From Antedon bifida (lineage: Eukaryota; Echinodermata; Crinoidea; Comatulida; Antedonidae): a stretch of DNA of 64,000 nt. The notes below the pieces were generated by a model. The model was not told the origin of the DNA and searched no databases. It saw only the letters and a program-made list of their open reading frames with translations. Made by a program: the position numbers and the translations under genes. The stretch's first letter is position 1; each line of letters starts with the position of its first letter. This document shows, piece by piece, positions 23,101 through 30,320 of the stretch. The stretch spans positions 25,484,501 through 25,548,500 of the forward strand of contig OY727094.1 in assembly GCA_963402885.1 (NCBI GenBank). Reading direction: 5' to 3'.

Positions 23101-25555
23101 GTGTGTTGTCACATGGTATGTTTAGCGCGCGTCAGTGGTATCCTGAATGTGAACAGGATTTGACGTGCATTTTCGACCACTCATTTTATACTTGATTGAT
23201 GTATATTTGGTATGTTTGACTTCTTTATACATTATAATATTATCGTATATTAATTGCAGTACCTAACACTGTAATCGTTATTGAGTTTAACGCAGGGAAA
23301 CGCTTCCCTTATTACGTTTAAATTAAGCCTATGTATTCAGCGCGCTGTGGATCGTGCGTGGTTCACTTTATGGCGTGTGTTTATGACCGACGTTGAGGTC
23401 ACAGGTCAATAGGTCAAATTGAGAATGTAAACAAATATGGCTGCGCCCATAAGCGTACGATAGAGAGTTTGCTACGTGGGTTGTGGAGCCTACCGTTAGT
23501 GTTCTATCATATTAAGGTTACATGATTTGCTGTAGTACTTATATGTTAACTATCCTATCAAATTATTTTATATTTCAAGTGCGTTTATTATGTTCCTTTG
23601 ACTATCTGATTGTTAATGGCGATGTTTGTAAGCCTAACGTTATGCCTACTTGAGGCTGATTAAGTTGTTTAGTAATAATAATTATGCTATGATGATGATA
23701 TGTATTCTTATGTTTGTTATAAGATTTTATTGGTAAGATTGTACATTTGTTTACAGTGTTGGTACATTTGAGATGTACTGCGTCGTGAAAGCTGATTGAT
23801 GATTACTGATCAGTTGTAGAATTGGATAGTTGCGCCATAGTTTTCGTAAGTTTATACAGTAGCTCGGACTGGCATCGCAGTCATTTGTTTATTTGCTTGT
23901 TTGAAATGTTAATCTATAACTGTTTATAATGATTCAAGTTGACCATAGAGATAATGTATGCGCTTTGACTACATTCCTGTACTGACGGCATAATGCTTGT
24001 TCTTATACCTTACGTTTTATGATTATTGTGTTTTATGATGTACGACACTAGTTATCTGATGTTAATTAGACCTTTCTTATGTTTAGTCACCAGACTTACA
24101 GAGAGAGCCAGTCTTTGAATAAAGTTACCATAACAGTATATGGTTTGTCGTGGTATTATCTACTGTCTGCGTCGGGTAATTGTGGCGCCCTCATCGATCC
24201 CCTAAACAGTTGATGCGAGATCAACTACAGAAACAATTAGAACATGATAATTTTGGAAGATAATTGTCTGAGCAAGAACATTGCAATTTGGAAGAACAAT
24301 AGACAACAGGTAGTAGTTAGAGATCCGCGCTCTTTTAAATGTGCGGAACTATGACGAAAGAGATCATTTACTGGTCTTATAATTTAATTTCGTATACGCC
24401 TCTGTAGACAACTACGTATATCTTCCGTTTTGTCACGAACAAAAAACAACAACGACAGTATATACGGTTTTTTCGATTGATTGTTTGACATACCCTTTGT
24501 CCTCGTTTTCCCATCATACCTTGTCTACCTCGTGGTCCCCTTGGTCCAGAAACACCCTATAACAACAGTAGAATAATAAATAAATATTAAAAAGCGAAAT
24601 TTGGTTTAATCATATCTGAATACTGTATTTCGAACGAGAACGGATATTCTGTAAAATAAATATAATTTATACAAATGAAATCATTTCAATGTAGACCTTT
24701 GATAAATAGAAGAGATAGCGATTTTTTTCTTTTATTTAAAGCTATGTGTATTTTTTTATTTATTATTTTCGTATTTATACCTACCGGTTCCCCTTTCATA
24801 ACATTTTTGAAGTTAAATTTAATTGTCCCTAACGCTATTTCGCCCTCTAGCGGCTCTAAAAGTATGTTAGCCTTTGCGTTAGTTTGCATACGTTTCCCGT
24901 ATTTTTCTCCACCTTCATTATGGTCACTCTTCATTGGTATTGAGGTAATTGTTGATCTAATAAAAACATAACAAACTAAATATTTGTCGGAATAAATAGT
25001 ATTGGAAGTATTTTATTTATTAACTTTGAAAACCATACTCCTGCGTGACGTGTAAGCGCGCGCCTCCTACTTTTATCTTTACTTAACGCATCATTGATTA
25101 ACCACCTACCATGTGTGACGTGCACATGATAGCACGTGTGTGTTTACCTATGGAAAACTATGTGTGGTGTGGACGAGAGGTAGTGTTAGATGTGATGTAA
25201 AATAAATGATTTAACTAAATGTACTGTTAACAAATAACGTGTGACATATGTGGAGGCCTAGCTAGCTTGATTTCATATATAAACAAAATCTATTTAGGCA
25301 TATTACATTATTATTAAAGTATTATACGCGACACGGTGGGTAGGCCACCTACCTGCTGATGATATCATCAATTTCTTGTTCTCCGCCTATTTGCGCTGAT
25401 ACTGTTGTCCTCTGCTTGGGTTGATGTGTTGCCGCCTGGCCAGAAGTTCTATTTAGAGGGTCTTTGTTAATATTATGCTTTGGCGTACGTAGACATGACG
25501 AAAACGGAAATAATAAGCCTATCATCCATAAAACCGATTTAAGAAAATAAAACAT
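14111..25555 (-). CDS. secreted collagen-like / fibrinogen-related (FReD or intelectin-like) protein, 484 aa
   Basis: Eight exons on the minus strand: 25555-25353 (ATG), 24956-24785, 24556-24494, 17217-17097, 16480-16303, 15472-15201, 14783-14546, 14318-14111 (TAA). Every junction is GT-AG and phase-consistent and the total is 1455 nt. The protein begins with a signal peptide (MFYFLKSVLWMIGLLFPFSS). It has an unrecognised region to about residue 120, then 11 uninterrupted Gly-X-Y triplets at about 123-157 spread over three exons. From about residue 222 there is a fibrinogen-like module with a C-x-D-A-R motif, YWI, VYCDM and GGGWTLVAKV. It ends at VAIWVR. Short collagen plus FReD is the layout of ficolins and some intelectin-like proteins, which bind carbohydrate and assemble as trimers in innate defence; the function here is inference. 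The GLHMGLP and WATNQCG segments are not the classical fibrinogen C-terminus. A BEL element sits in intron 3 and a minisatellite in intron 5. Confidence 0.75.
15060..15192. repeat. inverted repeat beside an exon donor
   Basis: GTTCGTTTCGGGACGGTA at about 15063-15080 is complemented by TACCGTCCCGAAACGAAAAC at about 15171-15190. The right arm starts a few bases inside the intron from the donor at 15200, so the donor could lie at the foot of a hairpin in the transcript. Confidence 0.6.
15801..16250. repeat. 19-bp minisatellite, about 23 copies
   Basis: Nearly perfect tandem copies of TATGGACTTCTAACAAGCC occur, with two 21-bp variants carrying an extra TA and a few GGGCTT or GACCTC variants. It lies in intron 5 of the collagen/fibrinogen-like gene and ends about 50 bp from exon 16303-16480. 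Confidence 0.95.
16534..16757 (+). mobile_element. MITE family D, copy 3
   Basis: Ends AAAGCGTGGTTCCCACTAGC and GCTAGTGGGAACCAAGCTTA. The interior matches the copy at 12857-13065 over its whole length (for example CGCAGGTTTGATTTCACGCA). It lies in intron 4 of the collagen/fibrinogen-like gene. Confidence 0.85.
17494..18663 (+). repeat. 5' LTR of the BEL element
   Basis: It starts TGTAAGAGTTTTGC and ends GATCAACTACA. It contains three AGGTCA half-sites at 17830-17850, and an AATAAA within TTTGAATAAAGTTACC near its 3' end, likely the polyadenylation signal. Confidence 0.93.
17830..17850 (+). promoter_or_regulatory. triple AGGTCA direct repeat (DR1 + DR2) in the 5' LTR
   Basis: AGGTCA half-sites at 17830-17835, 17837-17842 and 17845-17850 are spaced by 1 and 2 bp, the arrangement bound by nuclear receptor dimers. 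The same block recurs in the 3' LTR at 23396-23416. Its regulatory use is inferred. Confidence 0.5.
18691..23025 (+). CDS. BEL/Pao gag-pol polyprotein lacking the reverse transcriptase domain, 1444 aa
   Basis: A single ORF starts 27 nt after the 5' LTR. An N-terminal coiled coil and gag region (to about 340) are followed by a first Cys-rich motif from residue 372 and a zinc knuckle CYRCLIPGHISSKC (405-418). The aspartic protease motif LLDNGS has its Asp at 477. An RNase H-like domain has FCDASEKG (Asp781), PRLELLG and FWSDS. The integrase has an HH-CC zinc finger (from about 1076) and the triad Asp1149 (VGVDYFGP), Asp1211 (FSDNGTNF), Glu1261 (GGAWERL). Between about residues 747 and 748 (nt ~20931) the sequence jumps from the pre-RT linker to the segment just before RNase H. 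The RT fingers/palm with its YxDD box are absent, yet the frame stays open. Relative to usual Pao proteins about 300 residues are missing. Movement would need RT supplied in trans. Confidence 0.93.
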   Translation: MEDLEAKTKELRNHRRSQKASMTRNLNMLNAQLKEEEADLSVVTELLAKSEVAFEKLECAHQRLGELLDDEAFETEEQWMETSQEAFWKAKNLAKKFLAKHKPVVKEVSHVSNVATSDSGPTSSSVSHVSNVSTSDGGPTSSSGTFSGLNELKLALELPKAEVLEFNGDPVDYWTFVNNFKTNVASKLSNDNTKLQYLLQLCKGKARCCIDSCPLMESGGYDKALEILRKQFGQPHMILSALMTDMQTRKQITIGDGDALWSLVSAMKKCDVTLTQMGYTSDLNSTSNLLKVQSLLPTVLQNKWANVAHNILESGEPTFQDMLKFVERQAEVSCNMFGRSVGKSGSKLNGSKDTEKPKVRTNVVKTSKGLSCFACERDHRIYNCEQFIDMSYDDKVKTVKAKRLCYRCLIPGHISSKCHRKTECKTCKSTRHHDLLHPPEGVTSLAAISGRNIYLMTVPVEVVASNGNKVKTLALLDNGSDSSLCSEALRRKLGVAGQRVKYTATTVNGDADKVGFSFDVNVSGIREKKELSLKVLTVESVPAGKESIPTLKELSAWDHLKSLPIELDNGLDVQLLIGADTPEAFWVQEERRGKAKEPYAVRTQLGWCVMGPGKETKGKLTSNSNRISVSVSNEQLMQQLQQTWELDNKGLEVEEDSVEDRRARDILVSTTLHQESKHYQIGLLWKYDDHPLPCNKPIAEIRLASLKRKLDKDEGLRAKYVETVETYISKGHAEPVTHKKGDEGNVWNQWTSSISNLQYVKVPRWMKLEVAVNTQLHVFCDASEKGYAAVAYFRTTSRNNDVDVSFAIGKAKVSPLKNISIPRLELLGAVLAVKLDGIVRREIETRFHLAKTTFWSDSMIVLGYIKNENKRFKTFVANRVARIRETSQPHQWRHVRSEDNPSDEGSRGTLQITKWLTGPEYLTDSEDNWPNIYIADTNNSVDPEVKLAAFTHTTTNVGKNTVLQELVLRYSSWTKLVRVYAWILRFKNVIKARPRQGNNLSVDEIKDSETQILTWLQKTELSHWKTDKRFAKLNPVLIGDLLRVGGRIGRASVDECTKHPILLPADTDVTKLIIRHHHQRVGHSGWASTLNSLRERFWVIKGRSAVKGALRNCVVCKKYQARPAQQMMAELPAERVTDSKPPFTFVGVDYFGPIDVKQGRSIVKRYGCIFTCLVIRAVHLELAKGLDTDSFINALRRFVARRGQPEKMFSDNGTNFHGGERELKEAMKSFNNDKLERFCHTKMFEWHFNPPSASHFGGAWERLIKSVRRILHGVLRQQTVHEDVLTTVLTEVESILNSRPLTDISQDTRDEEPLTPNHLLLLRKGPDAPVDNSTDKSATYGKRRWLQVQYLASLFWTRWRKEYLPLLQKRNKWTTPKGNVMVDDVVLLVDETTPRGRWPMGKVLRVYRSKDGHVRSVDVKVNNNILKRPVVKLCIVYRSSIATG
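23051..23059 (+). other. polypurine tract of the BEL element
   Basis: AGGGGGGTG lies directly before the first base of the 3' LTR, where plus-strand synthesis is primed in LTR elements. Confidence 0.7.
23060..24229 (+). repeat. 3' LTR of the BEL element
   Basis: Same length (1170 bp) as the 5' LTR and indistinguishable from it by eye. It is followed by the GAAAC target duplication at 24230-24234. Confidence 0.93.
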
Positions 25556-26170
25556 TTTCTCCTATGCCCCTTTTTATTATTTAAAACACAAACAAGATGT
25601 CTATCTATCCACAAACCTAGGATCAGTAATCTAACTTATGAATTTATAATCTATGGTACGCTAGAAATTAACCAATCATGACGGACCTCTTTACTTCATA
25701 AAACGGTAGATGTCTATATATGTTGTGTTCATGTTGTGCAGAGATCATGCAGATGATCATCATGTGGACTTGTTTTTGTGTGTCTTTTTTGGAAGACACA
25801 CGTCAAAGCTAGGCAGTGACGTCACTCGAAGTTGCGAGTGCTCTTATTGTAACCATAGAAAGCCGAATGGAGGGAATTTAGTGAACTAGATAGTCACTTA
25901 CATTTGACGAGTTGGATTGATAGTTGAAAAATGAGATGAAAATATCCGATTCCAATTTTGCCCGTGTATATGCATTTAGGAGATTAGAGCAGCTCCCAAT
26001 GGTTTTATACCAAACTGTGCTCCATTGCTTGTCGGCGGATGAGGCGTTGTGGTTCAATTCCGAAAAATAACCAACTAGCCAAAATAATTGCTGAGGTATG
26101 CGAGGTATTAATGTATACCTTCTGGGGATGTACTGTACATTTCATGATGGGGTTACTAATATTATAGGTG

Positions 26171-26192
26171 CCCTCCCCTCCCCCCACCCCCC
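26171..26192 (-). promoter_or_regulatory. G-rich tract, G-quadruplex / MAZ-like pause element downstream of the gasdermin-like gene
   Basis: The minus strand reads GGGGGGTGGGGGGAGGGGAG, enough G-runs for a quadruplex and containing GGGGAGGGG-type MAZ words. It lies about 80 nt downstream of the AATAAA at 26275-26280, where G-rich pause elements often assist 3'-end formation. The role is inferred. Confidence 0.5.
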
Positions 26193-26274
26193 TTGAATAG
26201 CATATTTGCATCAAGAATGACTTCCACTCAATATAATGCGCATCCCTCACATGAACCACACCAACCTTTGAATA

Positions 26275-26280
26275 TTTATT
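26275..26280 (-). terminator. polyadenylation signal AATAAA for the gasdermin-like gene
   Basis: A canonical hexamer on the minus strand, about 135 nt after the stop codon at 26415. Confidence 0.45.
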
Positions 26281-26414
26281 GATCCACATTGCTGATAAAT
26301 AATATTAAAATAAAAATTACATTTGGCCTATATCCCATTTGCCTTGTTCATTAAAAAAACACAATAGGCCAATAATTTTATAATCGTATAATAATTGCTA
26401 TTATTAATTAGGCC

Positions 26415-27155
26415 TTAAACTTCCATTTCTTCAAACGTCGTAGAGGTATGCGTTCTGTTGTTGTTCGTTTCATACACCCAGTCTACTTGGTCATTCTGTG
26501 TAAGTTGTACGCACTCTTTCACTGGTCCAATTGTGCCATCTGCTGCCATTGGTATCTTAACATAACAGAATCCTACTGGTGTTCCTTTTTGACAGTCTTT
26601 ATAATCTTCTTCTGAATTGTAACACGTCATTAGATCCATGTATCTGGCGTAACACACTTCACTGATCAAGTACACCTTCCTTATCCCCTTAAGTCGGGGG
26701 TTTGTAATATCTAGCACCAGCTCGCCATAGGATGCCGTCAGTGGTGATATGAATTTATTGGTCTCTTTCACTGACAATTGTATTGACTTACTTACTCCTT
26801 CCACCATCTGTGATCTCCTGTAAAAGTAGTCACGAGTGAAAACCTGCGCAGACTTTACTAAAGCAGTCATTCTGTTCATTATGGATTTCGAATCTCCTCG
26901 TTTGTGGTCGAGAAATTGTTCCAGTGGTCCAAGGATTTTAAATTTCGGACGTTCACGCCGAAGTAGACGAGATAGTAAGGAACGTTTTTCTTTCACGAAC
27001 AAAGTGAGTATTTCAAACTGCTGTGCTTCTATGATAGACGGCACCGGAACAATGTCTTTGCCAAGAAGTTCGTTGCCAACTTCATCTCGTATTAGATTCC
27101 ACACCAGTCTGTTATCACATGCAGTGATGGCAGAATACATATCCAAGTCCATCAT
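26415..27155 (-). CDS. gasdermin/pejvakin N-terminal-domain-like protein without C-terminal domain, 246 aa
   Basis: A single uninterrupted ORF from ATG at 27155 (a second ATG at 27140 gives MYSAIT, closer to the usual family start) to TAA at 26415. The region DIVPVPSIIEAQQFEILTLF (34-53), followed by VKEKR and a basic linker into RPKFKILGPLEQFL, resembles the start of gasdermins and pejvakin: a VPVPS-like motif, a T/SLxVKxKR strand, then a K/R-F segment. Later features compatible with the fold are ITNPRLKGIRKVYLISEV, a Cys cluster at about 175-195 and GFCYVKIPMA. Gasdermin N-domains make membrane pores and are normally held silent by a C-terminal domain after a linker. Here the ORF ends where that linker would be, so it would be either constitutively exposed or regulated differently. 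The assignment is from memory of the family, not a search; a divergent unknown family is possible. Confidence 0.5.
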   Translation of the reverse strand: MMDLDMYSAITACDNRLVWNLIRDEVGNELLGKDIVPVPSIIEAQQFEILTLFVKEKRSLLSRLLRRERPKFKILGPLEQFLDHKRGDSKSIMNRMTALVKSAQVFTRDYFYRRSQMVEGVSKSIQLSVKETNKFISPLTASYGELVLDITNPRLKGIRKVYLISEVCYARYMDLMTCYNSEEDYKDCQKGTPVGFCYVKIPMAADGTIGPVKECVQLTQNDQVDWVYETNNNRTHTSTTFEEMEV

Positions 27156-28242
27156 ACTGTTAGATTTTGTTTTTTAGTAACGTTCCTGTCACAATAAACG
27201 GGAACAAATGAGTTCCGATCCTACATCGTCGTAATGCATGGAATCAATCAACAATGTGCTTCAGGGCTCCGAGAGACATTCGAACCCGTGACAACATTAA
27301 CCATAGGAACCACACGCGTTAGCGCGCATTGTCGTGGACGCGTATCAACGTGCGCAGAAAAGTAAATATTGTGCGAAATTCAAACGTTATCAAAACAGGT
27401 CGTGTGAAATTCAATGCCAGCTGGACTATGAAAGAACAAGGTGAACTTACAAAAAAATTAATAGTCATTTATATGGAATATTTTATCGAAGTTCCAAGAG
27501 TTTTACTAAGCTGAGCTGGCAAAAAAAGGTCATATACATGGCTGCAGCCGCGTGCTCATTTGAGTTAGTGTTTACCGATCAACCGACCGACTGACATAGT
27601 GGGCTGTAGAGTCGCGTTTGCACGTCACGCGACTAAAAAGAAGATTTAGGCCTATTTTTTTATTGTTGAAACTGAACTACCTATGAACCAATTTCAATTC
27701 CAGGACGCACGTGCGAAGCGAATAGTTGCGATTTTCATCATGGTTTATCGCGTGTCTGATAATCTTTTAATTATCGTCATAGAAGCTCTGATTGGTTGCG
27801 CAATTCGCAAAAAGTAGAAACAATTCCAAGTACCAATTTCGCTGTTCAAGGGAAAAACTCAGGGAACTAGAATTCGCTGCAGAGAGATTTGGAATCCGCC
27901 TTGTGGAAAATCGGCTTTAGTCAACGCTTCAGTTCGCCTTGTGTACTATTTTGTTTTTGCTTTTACTGGTGAACCCCATCAATTACCATTACCCGGAATC
28001 AATACTTAAAGTTCAATGTTTTATATGTTTTACATATATTCATTATCGCCAATCAAGAATATACAACTTTTTATAGTTCTTTCGAGAAGTTTGATTTCGA
28101 TAACATTGGTAAAACCAAAAAAATAACATTTAAACTGCATTTAATGCCGTAAGCTTAGAGATCTGTAATATGTCACATTTTTAATACTGTACTAATTCTA
28201 CACTAAAGTATAGTTTATAATTTTATATTTATTTTATATATT
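27156..28242. other. intergenic region upstream of the gasdermin-like ORF
   Basis: A minus-strand acceptor-like TTGTGACAG about 40 nt upstream of the ATG could join a non-coding 5' exon. Near 27260-27290 the minus strand carries a B-box-like GGGTTCGAATGTC, possibly a decayed SINE. No further coding region is supported. Confidence 0.4.
28228..28233 (-). terminator. polyadenylation signal AATAAA for the SLC25A35-like gene
   Basis: A minus-strand hexamer only about 10 nt after the stop codon at 28243. Confidence 0.35.
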
Positions 28243-29827
28243 TTAGTTTGATTTAAAATTCTTGTAAAAGGCTTTAGTCTGATCCCAGAAAACTAAGCTA
28301 AGGACGGTGTGTGGTGCTAATCTGAACCAAGAGGCCGACCAGCCCTTGTAAAATGCAAGGACGCCCTCGTTACGGAAAATCTTGTAGAAACAATCTAAAA
28401 ATCCTCTGTAGTACATTCCACGGCCATTGGCATCAACACCTTGGTTGTACAGCCTTGTGCTGATGACGTCAAACGGTGTCATAAAGCAGACTACAACTAC
28501 GCCACCAACCATACTAGCTGTAAAAGGAACCATTATACTATCATCTCGAAAAACCTGAAATGAAATATTGAAGTTTAATTTGTTATTACATATTAAAATT
28601 TCAGTCTAGTTCTTAGTGTATAGGTTTGTGTGTGTGTAAAAACCAACTTTACATAGGTGGTTTAAAATGGAAAATGAGTGAAAAAGTAAAGTAAATGTTA
28701 TATGTTAAAAAGAGTGTTGCAAGTCTACACTATCAAACATTACAGTATGTGACAAAAAAAATATGATGTGCCCATATATGGACATGATGATGTCATATCA
28801 CTACCATATTTAAGCATATCACTACCATATTTGCTTAATAAAAAATTTTCATGGTAGATCAAGGTAGACAGATACTTGAGCATAGAGTATGCCGAGTATA
28901 ATTTACCTTTGATTGTTTGACATACTCTTTACTGGTGCTAAATGTAGACAGTTGGACGGCTGATCCTACCATCACTCTTGCCATTGCACCAGTTACTCCC
29001 CTCCACATACCAGATATACCTTCTGTCCGAATAATTCCAATAAATGCATCACGCAGTCCATGATGGGTATGTTGATGGCCAACAGCTATTGCAGTATTTG
29101 CTTGTGCTTGGAGGTGGGTTTTTACCTACAGATATTCAACAACTTTATTTAATATATTAATACTTGTCCATATTTTTATTTCTAAAAACTCAACTAGGCC
29201 TAGGCCTAGTGAGAGGTAAAAATACAAATTTTGACATGCCATTTTGCATGTTTTTTATTTACAATTATTAGTTTCAATATATGTTATGTTACTTATTACA
29301 ATTGTTTAAATTAAACAATTGTAATAACATAACATAATTTTGTTATAACATTATCATTTAGTAACGTGACACTGAACAGTAATTAATATTAAATAAATCC
29401 TTGATATTTTCTTTTTAAAAATCTGCAATCTATTATCTATTACTGAACTTACTAAGTAAAATGGACTTCCAACCATTGCACCACAGCAACCAGACACAGC
29501 ACCAGCAATCAAACTTCGGTGCCAAATTGGTTTTCCATCTTTATCTTTGGTGAGACCAATATCGGCCAGAGTTTGATATGTACCAAGTCGTACACCATTC
29601 ATAAAAAGTTGGTACCATAGCGCCGAAATTAAGCCTTTTTGTAAAGCTAATAGCCCGTCGACTTTTCCTATAGTATAGAATGCATGAAAGACATTTCGGT
29701 AGTGGCGATGGTAGGTACCCTTGGCCTTCAGTTCCCCTTGCAACTGCATTCGTGTCTTCACGACCTCCAATGGATTGGAAAATAAACAAGCCCCACAACA
29801 AGCTACGCCGCCGAGTAAAAAATCCAT
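28243..29827 (-). CDS. SLC25A35: mitochondrial carrier, solute carrier family 25 member 35-like, 301 aa
   Basis: Three exons on the minus strand, all phase 0: 29827-29453 (ATG), 29125-28907 and 28554-28243 (TAA), 906 nt in total. The N-terminus closely tracks vertebrate SLC25A35: [59 protein letters not shown]. Three carrier repeats are present, with signatures PLEVVKTR (repeat 1), [13 protein letters not shown] (repeat 2, where Tyr replaces the acidic residue) and [13 protein letters not shown] (repeat 3). The length matches the family (about 300). The protein is an inner-membrane transporter; its substrate is not firmly established, though an oxaloacetate-type or dicarboxylate role is often suggested for the A34/A35 pair. 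SLC25A34 is the main alternative. The gene is divergent from the zinc-finger gene about 0.5 kb away. Confidence 0.93.
28721..28870. mobile_element. MITE family C, copy 4
   Basis: AGTCTACACTATCAAACAT at the left, the interior ATGGACATGATGATGTCATA, and a decayed right end GATCAAGGTAGACA. It lies in the second intron of the SLC25A35-like gene. Confidence 0.75.
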
Positions 29828-30320
29828 ATCATTTAATTATCGAAACGAATAGTTAATTGATATTTTTAAACACACCTTTTGTTAACCTACATCGATCTTC
29901 AATTGCAACTATTAGGTACCTAATTTCATATAAATAAACACTAAACTATTAAACAGGAAAAGTACTTGTGGATTGTACTGGGCGCAGCCATTTTTGTAGC
30001 GGCGCCCTCTGGTGTTCTAATATTCTTGCGAGTTGAATTGCGCCCTCATAAAATTTGATAAAATTACGCGTAAAAAAATAAACGTTGTTATACCCGGGTG
30101 AAAAAAACTACAGAATAGATGTTATAATTTGACTTCAATGACACTTCAACTTGCTTATTGTTTGATTTAAATTGATTATAAACAATCATATAGATATTTT
30201 AAAATTGATTTAAATGCCTAAACTGTTAAAAAAACTATGTTTTTGTCTTAACTTTCTTTTTTAAACGTGTGTACCCCGGTTAATGTTTGCAGTTGTGTTG
30301 CATTGTGGGGTATATTTATC
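29828..30320. promoter_or_regulatory. putative bidirectional promoter region, SLC25A35-like (-) and PR/zinc-finger gene (+)
   Basis: The two start codons are 493 bp apart and point away from each other, with no other gene between. No TATA box in a convincing position was seen. Shared regulation is inferred from the arrangement only. Confidence 0.45.

Larger units (their letters stand above)
17494..24229 (+). mobile_element. BEL/Pao LTR retrotransposon, RT-deleted, very young
   Basis: Two 1170-bp LTRs (17494-18663 and 23060-24229) start TGTAAGAG and end CAACTACA; by eye I found no difference between them. A 5-bp target duplication GAAAC is present at 17489-17493 and 24230-24234. A G-rich polypurine tract (23051-23059) abuts the 3' LTR. 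The single internal ORF encodes gag, protease, RNase H and integrase but lacks reverse transcriptase. The primer binding site should begin at 18664 (GTGAGAAAACTCAGC), but I cannot match it to a tRNA from memory. The element is antisense to the host collagen/fibrinogen-like gene and sits in its intron 3. Confidence 0.93.
25556..26414. other. intergenic region between the collagen/fibrinogen-like and gasdermin-like genes
   Basis: This contains the 5' flank of the minus-strand collagen/fibrinogen-like gene and the 3' flank of the gasdermin-like ORF. No further coding sequence is supported; a G-rich tract at 26171-26192 is listed separately. Confidence 0.5.

Noticed and set aside
24675..24971. 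98-aa hydrophobic plus-strand ORF
   Set aside because: It is antisense to exon 24785-24956 of the collagen/fibrinogen-like gene, whose splice sites and phase are well supported.
27240..27340. SINE or tRNA fragment on the minus strand (GGGTTCGAATGTC)
   Set aside because: A lone B-box-like word without a convincing A box or tail is too little to annotate as a feature.
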